This document shows positions 14,849 through 26,354 of a stretch of DNA of 64,000 nucleotides, piece by piece. The notes under the pieces are model-generated. The model did no database searches. It was not told the DNA's origin and was given only the letters and a program-made list of their open reading frames with translations. Position 1 is the first letter of the stretch, and every line of letters begins with the position of its first letter. This stretch comes from Vigna angularis (lineage: Eukaryota; Streptophyta; Magnoliopsida; Fabales; Fabaceae), in the NCBI RefSeq assembly GCF_016808095.1, contig NC_068979.1:27609960-27673959 (forward strand), read 5' to 3'. Made by a program: the position numbers and the translations under genes.

Positions 14849-16412
14849 ATGCAAACTCACCCTTTCTCCTACATATCTTCCTGTCCTGGTAGTACTGCCT
14901 TCTTGGAACCTCATCATCATCAAGAACCTGTGGATGAGGCTTCCATCTCCCTCTCTCTTGGCCCTCCCGGCCAACTGCACCACCACCCCAAAGGCACTTC
15001 CTCCTCCTCCTCCTCCTCAAACCTCCCTTCCACTCTTCACCATTATCAGCATAACCCTACCTCTGATGACCAGAGAGGCGTAACTGTGGCCCTTCACATT
15101 GGCCTTCCCAATCCCACCACTTCACCCAACAGTCCTATCACCACCACCACCACCACCAAGCCTGATCTTCATTTGGCTTCTGCTCCCACTCAGGGCCAGT
15201 ACTGGATCCCTTCTCCGGCTCAAATCCTCATCGGACCCACCCAGTTCTCTTGCACTGTCTGCAACAAAATGTTCAACCGTTTCAACAACATGCAGGTGAT
15301 AAATCAACCGCATCTGAAAAAAATAAAAACAAAAAATCAGTCAAAAATGTGTAGCTATCAACTCCATCATAATTTCATGATCAATTTTAAAGCCCAGGTG
15401 AAAATGATTTGAAAGAAAGTATGTAAAAGAAAAACCACCACCTCTTTTTTATCAGAGGTTTATATTACACTATCTCTATTTAACGTTTGAATTTGACACC
15501 ATTAGTCATCCTTCTTTGAATGCTTCTGCTTTCTTTCTTACAGAAAATAGCTGTGATTTGTTTCAAAATCACTACTCTTTTGTTATCTCTAGTTCTTCCC
15601 TTTCCATCACCTTTAATCATGACTTTGTGATTTAATTAACCCTTTCACAACCCAAAAGAATGCCGAACATTATTCATGACCAAATATCTATTGTTTTTCT
15701 CTTCTTATCTTATCTTCCTTATATTTTCACCTCAATCCACCCCATTTTTTGTGTACCTTTGTCATCCCTCTTACCAAAATACATAACAAAAAATATTTTT
15801 GTGAGCACGAATATATTTTCATTGCTTTTGCAGTTTATTGCTTTTCTTTCATGGTCGAGTGGTGCATTAATCAATAGTATGTAATACAAATTTCCCTAAT
15901 GCATTGTAACAAAGTAGATGCACATGTGGGGACACGGTTCACAATATAGGAAAGGACCTGAATCACTGAGAGGAGCAAAACCAGCTTCTTCGATGCTGAG
16001 GCTTCCCTGCTATTGTTGTGCTGAGGGTTGCAAAAACAACATAGACCATCCAAGGTCAAGGCCATTGAAGGACTTCAGGACTCTTCAGACTCATTACAAG
16101 AGGAAGCACGGAGCAAAGCCTTTTGGGTGCAGAAAGTGTGGCAAGCCTTTTGCTGTGAGAGGGGATTGGAGGACACACGAGAAAAACTGTGGTAAGCTTT
16201 GGTTCTGCATCTGTGGCTCTGATTTCAAGCACAAGAGGTCCCTCAAAGACCATGTTCGTGCCTTTGGTGATGGCCACGCTCCACACACTGTCGAGAGTTG
16301 TGATCAGATTGGGGAGGATGACTTGTTCGGTGACGAAGATGAAGAGGAGTTAGATTTAGAAGATGATGATGAAGGTTATAACAGTAATGAAGTGGTTTTT
16401 GGTTTTAATTAA
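14849..16412 (+). CDS. WIP-domain C2H2 zinc-finger transcription factor (TT1/NTT family)
   Basis: Two exons, 14849-15295 and 15918-16412, joined across a 622-bp GT-AG intron in phase 0, give 313 residues. The start is the first ATG in frame (MQTHPF); the open frame upstream is CT-rich leader without an earlier ATG. Residues 119-121 are the signature W-I-P. Four fingers follow: C135/C138/H151/H155, split by the intron; C182/C187/H208/H213; a third with C220/C223/H236/C240; a fourth with C246/C248/H261. The highly conserved block from about 133 to 269 is typical of the family. The N-terminus has a serine run, His-rich patches, an LSLSL-type EAR-like stretch at 34-38 and the family word ALHIGLP at 81-87. 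The tail from about 282 is very acidic. Members are nuclear DNA-binding regulators, acting for example in seed-coat, transmitting-tract and root-tip development. Finger and linker sequence looks closer to the WIP2/4/5 group than to TT1; this is a judgement by eye. Confidence 0.93.
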
Positions 16413-19400
16413 TAATAACAACAACAATAAAGTGTAGAGTGGATTCTCTAATATGGATTCTCTTCTCATCCATTTTCTCTCTACTTTACCAGGTTTAATT
16501 ACTTATTTATTTTTTACAATTATAAACAATACCATTCTAGGTCTGTATTCCAAAATATTTTTCTATGTTAATGCTTAAACCATTTAATATAATGTAGAAA
16601 AACTAAGAAAAATGTCCTTTTAACTATATTAGTATTACACCAGTAGTTAAACTTTTACAAATATTCAAAAAAAAAAGAGACATAGCAAAGTAATACAACT
16701 TTCTTAACCAGCTCTTTATACTATTAGTATGATATGAATCTTGTCTACTAATACTATATAGTGGGTATTCTTCACTATATTTTTTAACTTGTTTTTTTTG
16801 AAGTTATAATATTATCAAATTTTACTCAATGATAAAATAAAATGATCAAACTTATCTAATTGTGGAAGATGTGCTATGGAATATTTTTTTATCACTTCTC
16901 AGTATTAGACAAACCTCACAAGTCTAATATTAAGAAATGTGCAGATACAAAATTTGTTAAAAATTGATGTAAGACAAGTCATTGGTGGTTATTTACTTTG
17001 GTAGATTTTCGTTGTAACTAAGATTTGGGTGAATGAATTAGACACTGAACCTTTGTCTGTTGTCTCTCTGAGAGAGAAGGATGCGAGAAGATGGAGACAA
17101 ACAGTGAAATGAAAGCTAAGGTTCTTGCATTTAATGGCAGAAGTGACAGTCTTATCTAATTAAAGGACATTTTCTTTTTCATGCTACTTTTTCCTGTGAT
17201 AATGAGAGAGAGAGTCACCAAGAGCTAGTCAAGAGTATTCAGTGACTGCAGATGAAAGACAGACATGCAGACAGGGACAGTCACAGATTCTACTGTTCAA
17301 AACTTTGCATTTGCATAGCCATATAGCCATAGATATCACGCAGAGAAAAAGAAAGAGGGAAACACATACCAGTAGAGAGAGAGACTTAGATTGTTTGAAA
17401 AATTGATAGATATTCATAACTAATCTTTTGTTAAAGAATATGCTTAACCATCTTTAATCATTTCAATTCATCTTAACTTATTGATCATATAGTAAAGTTT
17501 GTTTTACCATTCAAAGAGATGTTTAAACAAAGGGCGTAAACATCTTATTTACTTTTTATGACTAAACAAATCTTATAGATACATTATATATCTAAATGTT
17601 TGTGTGATTAGGAAAAATAAAATTTTTGTTATATAAAAAAAAGGTAAGAGAGAGCATCAATTTTGTTTGAGTGGTCAGTGATACTTACTGAGCATGGACT
17701 AGCACTGCACTGGTGACACACCTTTGATGGATTGATACTGTCAGCGTGTGTGGGTAACGATAGATGAAGCACTGCTATGTGTTGCTGTTTTTGGGGTTTC
17801 ACCCAAAGGGCTGCCTTTTGCCTTTTCAGACCATCTACAAACAGATACTACAAAACATCTTCAGCACTTTTGTTCTTATTATTACCCCCTTCACCCACTT
17901 TTTTAACCCTTCGCCCACTACTATGGGAATTAATTAATTAATCATTAATTAGAATCTGACATTGTTGTAACTTTGTACAACCTCCACCTTAATTCATCCG
18001 TCATCCTTTGTTGCTTGTTACCAGGTATACATTATTGCAGTGTAGTAAGTACTTCCAACATGTGTTCCTGTTATTTTAACTTTTGGCTTCAAAAAAGATT
18101 ATTTGACTGTTTAATTACGAGTTAGCGTTAAAATTATGAAAGTTTTGGTCAGTAATAATTTTGCAACAGTTTCAATTATTCATCATCATGCTATAATAGT
18201 GATCAGAAGCAATCATTCATGAAATAATAATGCATGTACATGGTCATTTCTGATCTTTGTTCTTTGCTCGAGGCTTTATCTTTGTGCTTGTACTTATATA
18301 TATATATCTTGCCTCCTTTTATATGCTTTTCGCTCCCTCTTTCTTCTTTTGTAGCATGAAAAGCAGATTGAGAGCAGAAGAAAATGGAAAGATTGAAAAA
18401 ACAAAAGGGAATAAATTTTAATACTGTGCATGCATGCTTGGATCTTCCAAGGGAAAAAAACTCTTTGCTTTTGCTTTTAGCTTTGCTACATGGATCCAAG
18501 TAACCTGAATCATTAAATAATGTTTGTCTGGTTATTGGGAAAAAACAATTCTCAAAAGCATTATAAGCACAAGAGTTCAGTGTAGGATGATAGAGAAGTA
18601 ACATTAGAGACATAAGCTTCAGATCCGAGGCAAAAGATTCAATTCAGAGTAACAACTACTTTAACGTTTAAATGGTCTAGTTCCCTGTTATGTAGGCAAT
18701 TTTACTGTTATAGTGTTTATTTACTTTTTATTGATTAACTAAACATCAGACATCCTTGGTATTCTAAATACCATATTTTTTAATATTTATTATTGGTGGA
18801 GTGTTGACCTTTTTTTCTTTTACCAAGAATTTCTTATCCTCTGAATATATATTACAATTTTTTTCACAAAAAAATTATTTTGCTAATTAAGTTATGTTTT
18901 CATACATAATGAATAAACACTATTTTATTAATATGTGAAAAAAGATTGATTATTTAGCAATTATGAATTTATAATCTATTATCATCCTTATCTAATCTAT
19001 TATCACCATGGTTAAACCTTTTCAACCAAATTATAGTGCATATAAATAATTAGTTCAAAGTATGTATTTATATATATAACTAAACTTTGTACATATTTGT
19101 GCAATATATAATTATCAATATAAATAATTAATAATCAATTAATATATTTATGTTATAACAATACACTTTATTTTTCACCTACATTATATTATGTCAGATA
19201 TATTAACTTCACTTCTATATTTCTAGTCAAAATTTGAACATTCATTTTCCATATTTTTTTTCTAGTTCTGTTAAATTGTCATATATAATTCCTATTTTCA
19301 ATGTAGGTTTCAAAGACCTTTATTGTTTGTTTTGCATACAACTTTCTAACATTAAATTTTTATTCTTTATTAATTTTATTAATGTTTATGAATAAATTCA

Positions 19401-19680
19401 AAATTCAAATGTAAAGTTATATTCAAATATCGATTAGAAAAATACCAATAATTCATGTATAAACCATATGAATTTTTGTATTGATTTATTTAGTTAAGTT
19501 CTTAAATCAATAATTAAATTAAAAATAAAAAATCAATGTTTATAAAATATTAATAAATAAATTAGAAAATGTATTATCACAGCAATATCTATTTGTTTAT
19601 AGACGGTATTCTTCCTACATTGTAAGTTGTTTCTTCTTTGTAATATCAATACCGAGACATGTCCAAACATAACAATATCA
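16413..19680. other. Intergenic DNA downstream of the WIP gene
   Basis: AT-rich, with no credible coding exon. The longest minus-strand frame (18203-18613) is a mixed, low-complexity sequence with no domain and no splice context. Within it CTTGGATC near 18437 and GATCCAAG near 18492 form an 8-bp inverted repeat with a loop of about 47 bases, too weak to call an RNA gene. Confidence 0.5.
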
Positions 19681-20699
19681 CATATTTAGTGCTGTCAAAA
19701 CGAGTTCAAATTTGTGAGTTAACTCGGTTTATTACGAGTTTAGATCAAGTTAGATTTAAAAAAAAATTCAATATAGATTAATTTTAAACTCGATCCACTA
19801 AAAATCTGGCTTACTTGATCATTTAATATTTAATTTTTTATGTTATATTATTATATTACAAAATTTGTTTTTCTTTTTGGATTACCAATACCAACCTAAG
19901 TGAGTTAGGTTGGCTCACCAATCCATCCAATTTTTTATTTTTAAGGAATATTATTAACATCATTAGAATTGAATTTTATTTAGATTTCAATTAAAAAGAA
20001 AATGTTATTTTTTTAGAATGGAAGAAAAAAAAACTGTAATTAAATGAGTCAATTTTAAAACATCAAACCATGGTGTCAGACCGTATTGAAATTTTTTGGA
20101 CTCATTAATAAGTGAGTCAAGTCGAATTGACTTATTAAGTGTCAACCTGTGATAGGCCGAGTCGGACCGAATAAAACAACCTTTTTAAAAAGCACTATTC
20201 ATATTACACTCATCGGGTTTGACCCCTTGTAATGTCTTTCATGATGATGTTCTTGATGATGATGTGCATGAGGATGTTCATGGTGTTGGTAATTCTCGTA
20301 ATGAGGTTAATGATGATGGCGATGTTGTTATGGTGTTCTTGATGGTAACAATAATGGTGATGATAGTGATAAGGTCGATGAAGTGATAGATCGATGGGTT
20401 GTGTGCGAATTTTCATGACGGCAATGAGGGTTGAGAAATTTATGATGATGATGATTAGAGGATTAGTGATCGTAAGGTTAATAACAATAAGGATGGGGTT
20501 TGCATGTTGTTAGTATATAGTGTTTATTTGATATTCAGATATTGTATTGTTATTGTTTATCTTAAGGGTAACTTACCCTATACTTGTTTGTTGCTGTTAT
20601 TTGTGATTGTTGTGATGATTGTATAATGGTTTATACATGAGTAGATAATGTTACAGATGCATGATAGATATACGAGAAAACGGGAAAGACTTAGGGTTA
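19681..20699. repeat. Probable decayed interspersed repeat plus GAT-rich tract
   Basis: The words CAAAACGAGTTC, GAGTTAACTCGG and GAGTCAAGTCGAATTGAC around 19690-20170 look like a decayed repeat copy of a kind common in legume intergenic DNA (impression, not a search). From 20215 to 20460 the strand is a degenerate GATGATG-rich tract. No gene is supported. Confidence 0.3.
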
Positions 20700-21077
20700 T
20701 TTAAAGTTAGTTATGATACAAACTTTTGGAATAATGTAATTGGATTATTATTTTCTTAGTTATTTTCATTAACTTCGAAACTATGTAATTAGATAATGCT
20801 TTTGGAACTAATATGATTTGATTTAATTCCACATGTTTTAAATGTTGAGGTTTTATATATGTTTCTGCGTTATACGAATGTTGAAATATTTTGGTATAAT
20901 CAACTTCTACAGCTGATATCATATCCTCATCTACAATCATGTAAACATATCCTTACTTCTTTTTACGAGCGACAACAAGATTACCTTTCATTACCTTTTA
21001 GTATCCTTCTCCAAAAGTAGTGTAATGCCCCTCATCATCCAACTATCCTATAGATATTAATTTTTTCTTTAAGGCAG

Positions 21078-21113
<36 letters not shown>

Positions 21114-21705
21114 CATTATTCAAAGTCCACGAGCTTCCGTTAGAGGTTTTGAACTTAATATCACATCTTCCCATAATATCAAGAGATTTTTCATATGCAA
21201 GGTAGACTTTCCCAAACTTTCCTGAAACGTAGTTAGATAGTAGTTCTAAGGAAGGTGGAGTATGAAATGACGCACCTTAGTCCATAATCCATGAATCAAT
21301 GGAACTATCTAAACTACATATCTGTGCATCTACAATTTCATCAATTATTGCATTTGTTGATTGATCATCATCTTGCTTCTTTTGATTGTGTTTTTTTTCC
21401 TTAAAGCCTAACATTAATTTGTAAAGTGACCATTTTTCTGAAAATTCAAACAAGTGATATCATTTTGAACTTTTGTGAATGATCTCCCTCTAGACTTTCA
21501 TTTGCCTCAGCCTTGATTATAATTAACTTTTCTAACTACTTCTTCCTATAATTTTAGTACACAATGCTAAACCAGAATTAGAACTAGAAGATTCTACTAA
21601 TCTTTTTCTGCAAACATCTTCGCCTAAGATCTAGTCAATGTTATCAAATTTTAACTTCCTATTACTCGCAGAATTACTAACTGAAGTAACAGTTGCTTCC
21701 AAATC
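20700..21705 (-). mobile_element. Degenerate Ty1/Copia gag-protease-pre-integrase fragment (5' part of interrupted element)
   Basis: Reading the minus strand, 21300-21160 encodes a damaged aspartic protease signature (SWIMD-stop-GASFHTPP, where DSGAS is expected) followed by GKFGKVYLA, and 21055-21000 encodes LISIGQLDDEGHYTTFGEGY, the pre-integrase region that follows protease in Copia. Upstream (21650-21400) is gag-like sequence with a decayed CCHC knuckle. Several stops interrupt the frame. The element is cut by the plus-strand Copia at 21706-24018, and the frame appears to resume at 24019. Confidence 0.7.
21080..21111. repeat. (TA)n microsatellite
   Basis: TA dinucleotide run lying inside the minus-strand Copia fragment. 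Confidence 0.9.
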
Positions 21706-21840
21706 TAGTTGATATTTTATTTTTATTCCTCGTAATATTGTAAGTGTTATGGCTATTTAAAGCCCTTCAATTATAATGAATAATAAGACTCAATTTCAGG
21801 AAAATATTTGAGTGTGTGTATCGTGAGATTTTCCCAACAG

Positions 21841-21852
21841 TGGTATCAGAGC
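21841..21852 (+). other. Primer-binding site for initiator tRNA-Met
   Basis: TGGTATCAGAGC, one base after the LTR end; the standard Copia priming site, complementary to the 3' end of plant initiator methionine tRNA. Confidence 0.9.
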
Positions 21853-21951
21853 TTTATGCTCTGAGTACCGAGAGAGAGAAAAATAGAGAGAGAGGAGAGA
21901 GTCAAACACCGTGAAAGAAAAAGTGAGTGCTTGATTTTTTTTTTGAGAGAG

Positions 21952-22692
21952 ATGACAAAGGTATTCAATGGGATGAGTGTGCCACAATTTTCAGAAAATA
22001 CCAATTACGACAATTGGTCTTTGCAGATGAAGGTTCTTCTTGGATCCGAAGATGTATGGGACATAGTGGAAGACGGGTACAATGAACCCGCAAATGATGA
22101 GTATCAGACAGAGAACCAGATTTCTGCATTGAAAAAGACACGAGTGAAAGATAGATCGACTTTGTACTTTCTGTATAATGCAGTGGATGAATCTGGATTC
22201 GAGAAAATAGCTAATGCAAAGTCAACAAAAGAAGCATGGGAAATTCTGAAGGTGACATACAAAGGAGATACTCGCGTGATGCAGGTTCGAGTACAAGCTC
22301 TCAGAAGAGAGTTTGAACATATGGAGATGGATGAAAATGAGGGAGTTGTCGAGTTTATAGCTCAAGTGCAGAAGATGGCCAACCAACTCAGAATGAATGG
22401 AGAAGAGGTTCCTCCTAATCGGGTTGCGGAAAAGATCTTGAGAAATCTGACGGATGATTTTGAAAGTATCGTGGTCACTATTGAACAGACAAAGGATTTG
22501 TCAACTCTCACTGTGGAGGAGTTAGCTGGGTCATTAAAAGCCCACGAATTGAGGAAGAAAAAGAAAAAGAGGGATCCGACGATCAAGCATTACAGGTATA
22601 GTTTGACTCGAATAAATCTCGGATTACTCAGAGCCGAGGTCCTAGCGGTAGATGGCGAGGAGGCTGAGGACGAGGTGGAGTGGCCGAGGTAA
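21952..22692 (+). CDS. Copia gag polyprotein, N-terminal part (UBN2-type)
   Basis: Starting at the ATG of MTKVFNGMSVPQF about 100 bases after the primer-binding site, this frame encodes the capsid-like gag domain of Copia elements: the NYDNWSLQMKVLLGS block, EAWEILKVTYKGD, VQALRREFE and the VAEKILRNLTDDFES motif, ending in a Lys-rich stretch. It forms the particle that packages element RNA. The frame is lost after about residue 210 and the zinc-knuckle part continues in another frame from 22769, so at least one frameshift separates the two. It belongs to the element, not to the host gene set. Confidence 0.75.
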   Translation: MTKVFNGMSVPQFSENTNYDNWSLQMKVLLGSEDVWDIVEDGYNEPANDEYQTENQISALKKTRVKDRSTLYFLYNAVDESGFEKIANAKSTKEAWEILKVTYKGDTRVMQVRVQALRREFEHMEMDENEGVVEFIAQVQKMANQLRMNGEEVPPNRVAEKILRNLTDDFESIVVTIEQTKDLSTLTVEELAGSLKAHELRKKKKKRDPTIKHYRYSLTRINLGLLRAEVLAVDGEEAEDEVEWPR

Positions 22693-22768
22693 TGATAATG
22701 AAGATCAAACCAGTCAATAGAATTGGCATGACCGAGGACAAGGAAAAGGCCGAGGAGATCAGTCAAGA

Positions 22769-23643
22769 GTGGAGTGTTTTAAGTGTGGCAAGTACGGCCA
22801 CTATGCAAATGAGTGTAGGTCAACAAAGTGCTACAACTGTGGCAAGTTTGGTCATATTGCAAAGTATTGCAAGTTCGAGACAAAGGGGGAGACGAATCTC
22901 GTTATTGAAGATGTTGAAGAAGAGTGTGGAATCCTCTTGATGGCAAAGAGCTCGGATGCATGGACATGGAGAGCCCAATCCCAACAATGGATAAAGTGAT
23001 CTTAGTAAAGGATGCAACAATTGTGGAGAAGGAAAACCTGGAGAAAGAACTAAAACAAAAAGATGAAGAGATTCAGCGGATAGGGAGACTTCTAGATGAA
23101 GCTAATGAAATTATGAATAAACAGAGGGTTGAGCTTGAGGAGTTGAAGAAGACGGCTCCTGAAAAGGAAGAGAAAGCATCTAGCATTATTGAACTAGATA
23201 AAAATAGGGAAGAAGATGAAGAAGAGATGAAGGATGATGAGATTTGTACCAACTCGATATGGTATCTAGATACTGGAGCAAGCAATCATATGTGTGAGAA
23301 CGAGAACTTTTTTTATGAACTCACCAAGGTGGAGGCCAAATTTGTGTCTTTTGGAGATAACTCCAAGGTGGCCGTGAAAGGGCGTGGAACAATTCAGCAT
23401 ATTCAGATTAATGGACGAGTTGGAGAGATTATGGATGTTTATTATGTTCCGGAGTTGAAGAACAATACTTTTAGCATGGGTCAGATAATTGAAAAAGGTA
23501 ATTCAATTTTTATGAAAAATCAGGTACTGTATTTAAAGGATAAGCATGGTCGTCTAACAACCCAGGTAAAAGCAAAGAAGAACCGGTTGTATGAATTGGA
23601 GCTGAAAATCTTGGAGAGAAGATGCAAACCCGAAGTAGGATGA
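22769..23643 (+). pseudogene. Copia CCHC knuckles and protease-like segment, frameshifted
   Basis: Two consecutive CCHC knuckles are readable at 22772-22870: CFKCGKYGHYANEC and CYNCGKFGHIAKYC. After a frame change near 22930-22999, a 200-residue frame to 23643 carries a coiled, Glu/Lys-rich linker and then SIWYLDTGASNHMC. DTGA is the aspartic protease catalytic motif; the context that follows (VKGRGTIQ, VYYVPELKNN) is normal for Copia protease, and the tail resembles the start of the pre-integrase domain. It stops at 23641-23643, just before the 3' LTR, with no integrase. The knuckles bind nucleic acid and the protease would mature gag. The break makes a single polyprotein unlikely without frameshifting. 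Confidence 0.75.
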
Positions 23644-24018
23644 TGCACATGGAAAGTCGAACGAAGGAAGGAAGAATTTAAGTTTATGGGGGAGTTTGTT
23701 GGGATAAACTTAAATTTTAGGGTTTTATTAATAATTTTGTTTAAATCTTATTTTATTAGTTTTTGGTTATAGTAATATTTAGTTTGATTTGATAGAGATA
23801 AAATAGAGACACGTAGTTATGATTTTCGGTTTATCTAAATACAATATTATTTTATGATAGATTAAGCAGATTTTATTTTTAAGATAGTTGATATTTTATT
23901 TTTATTCCTCGTAATATTGTAAGTGTTATGGCTATTTAAAGCCCTTCAATTATAATGAATAATAAGACTCAATTTCAGGAAAATATTTGAGTGTATGTAT
24001 CGTGAGATTTTCCCGACA

Positions 24019-24200
24019 CAACTCCCAATCTAATTGTTTCATGTCGTCTGATTATGACGTGTTAAGGGTAGATACAATTTTTTTTATACAGGTAGTCTTT
24101 TATATACTTCCAAAACCAGAAGTCACTACCATTTAATCTTCACCTTCCCTTCTTCCCTTCTTCCCATGCCATTGCTATGCTATTTTGAAGAAAGCTCCCA
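24019..24200 (-). mobile_element. Remaining part of the interrupted minus-strand Copia
   Basis: On the minus strand, reading from about 24075 to 24019 and then jumping over the inserted element to 21705 gives a nearly continuous frame (SDDMKQLDWEL then DLEATVTSVSNS), with one stop upstream. This supports one older element split by the younger one. The outer end of this fragment is not defined. Confidence 0.45.
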
Positions 24201-26340
24201 CTATTTCTTTAAATGAGATTGTCAAGAAAAAAAAACTAAATATTTTTAATGTAAAAGATCGGACAAAGCTGCAACCAAAAAACATACTAAGAAATTGATT
24301 TTTGATACCAATTTTTAGAAAAAAATAAATAAGAAGAAAAAAAAAATAAACCAGAATTTTACCCATACATTTTTTAGGTCTACATCTATAACTATTCTAA
24401 GAAGTATGTTTATTTTTTAGGTCTATATCTATAATTATTCTAAGAAGTATTTTTATTTCAGTGTATATTAAGTCTTACAAAAAGGTTGTTTATATAGCAA
24501 ACTAAATGGAAGCATATACTATTAGTCTGGAATCAGTAATCCGAAACCAATTTACCCCTCCCAACCCTATTCTGGATCATGTTTTCCGGAAGCTGCTTGT
24601 ATTTTCCGGGTAACCAATAATGCACCATGAAAAGGAGAACCATACTGCATTCCACGATCCCGAAACGTCCCTCACTTGTGCAAATCGTCACCACCTTCCC
24701 AATACCTCACCAACAGCTAAGCAACACTTTCACCATAGTTTTCAAAGACCCCATACCACAACACATGTAAGCTGCGCATGGGAAGGTCTCCACGGAGACA
24801 ACTTCAAATAAAATCCAGAAGGGTAGGAATGGAATTACAAAATGTGGAGTGCAGGAAGAAATTGATGAGGTGCAGGAAGAAATACCGCAAACAGGATAGT
24901 TTCGGTGCAATTGTTTAACTGCAGTTATAGTTAGAAATGACACGACACGAAATTTCTTTCACTGTGCTTTGAAAATTGGTAGTGAGAGAAGGATGTAGAC
25001 TAAATGTTATCATTTGAAAAAATGAGAAAACATAATTAACCTTTGAAGAATAAGAAATATGAATTGCAAATGAATATAAAAGTTGTTTTTGGATTTGTGG
25101 CATTTTAGAATTAATTGTTCATGTAAAAGGAATTCAGGTTAAAAAATAAAACAAAGGCAATAATCAAGACTTCGACGTCTCGTCTAGAAATAGAAAGCAA
25201 ATGCAATCTTTGTTAGGAAGGGCAAATTGCTTGAGAAAATTGATTTCAAACTTATATATTTTTTAAAGTTAAAGAAGGAAAATGACTTCAAACGGAAAGA
25301 GTTCATGAAGAAGAAGCTTTCGAAAAAAGTAAAACAATAAGATTAACTCGAACTTACACGAAAGCTTATATTTTTCTTTAGTAGAAAACAAACAGAAAAT
25401 AATAGAAACAAATAGTAAAAAATGGATGAAAAATAGGATAAAAAATTTATCAATAAGATACAAAAATAAACCTATTTGTTTGTATCATTTCTATTTTTAC
25501 TCTCACTATTCTACCAAACACACCACAAAGGACAAAGGAGAATCCAATTAATAAAGATGATAATATCAACCACTTGCCCAGTCTTATATATTAAATAAAA
25601 TTTAATATTTGTAGGCCATACATTGGATTCCATTTAAATAAAATTTATAGCATGATGGAATTCTCCACATAAAATAGTCAACTATGCACGATTTGTAAAT
25701 GTAACAGCCATTATTATGCAACTGAGTTATTATCTGTCGTCATCTTCAATGTCATTTTGCCTTTCTCCTTTGGTCGAAGCTGTTTTTCTCAGCCACAACC
25801 CACATGTCACTGCACATCTAAAAGTGTGCCCTACCACGTTTCTTCATTCAGACTAACATTTTTCTAGCTTTTGCAGTTATTACTTTCAATCAAAGAGTGC
25901 AGCGCTAAATATTTTAAGTCCAATAATATGTACGAATAATTTCATTCCATAAGGGGTCACATGAACATAGATGAAACCTTTCATTAATTTAATCACAAAC
26001 AGGCTTCAAATATCAATCAATGTTCTGTTCAAACAGTGCTTCCTATAGTACGCTTCTCTGTCTGTCCTCTTACCAACTTCAGAAAAAGAAAACTAAAAAT
26101 AATAGCTGTCAAAAGATTCATCACTATTTCAAATTTAAACTCATGATCGAACTGTTGTTTCAAGAATAGCCTCCCCCAGTTATGAGCACAAACGAAACTC
26201 CAATGATGTTTAACCTAGTACATCTGCTAAATGTAGTCCAACATAGCCAAAAGAAGATTCAATGATATAGTAAATATTGAACAGCAAGACTTTATTCTGG
26301 GACCAAAGAAAAATTAAAACTTTCTGAAAGAAGAAAAAGG
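24201..26340. other. Intergenic DNA and AOC 3' flank
   Basis: AT-rich sequence with two near-identical direct copies of a short block (tttttaggtctatatctataa...) at about 24370-24450. No gene is supported. The last 150-300 bases before 26355 probably include the 3' untranslated region of the minus-strand AOC gene. Confidence 0.5.
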
Positions 26341-26354
26341 GCTCGGTTGGATCA

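Larger units (their letters stand above)
21706..24018 (+). mobile_element. Non-autonomous Ty1/Copia LTR element (gag plus protease only), 5' LTR truncated
   Basis: The 5' LTR remnant 21706-21839 matches the last 134 bases of the 3' LTR (23697-24018, 322 bp) with only two substitutions and no indels. The full LTR starts TGTTGG and ends in ACA. A canonical initiator-Met primer-binding site TGGTATCAGAGC follows at 21841-21852. A purine tract (TTATGGGGGAG) precedes the 3' LTR. The internal region encodes gag, two CCHC knuckles and a protease-like segment but no integrase, reverse transcriptase or RNase H. The first 188 bases of the 5' LTR are missing and no target duplication is visible. It lies inside an older minus-strand Copia. 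Confidence 0.85.

Noticed and set aside
18203..18613. 136-residue minus-strand frame
   Set aside because: Low-complexity Lys/Ser-rich sequence without domain; the inverted repeat inside it is too short for a microRNA precursor call.
20210..20416. His/Ile-rich minus-strand frame
   Set aside because: Product of a GAT/ATC-rich simple repeat.
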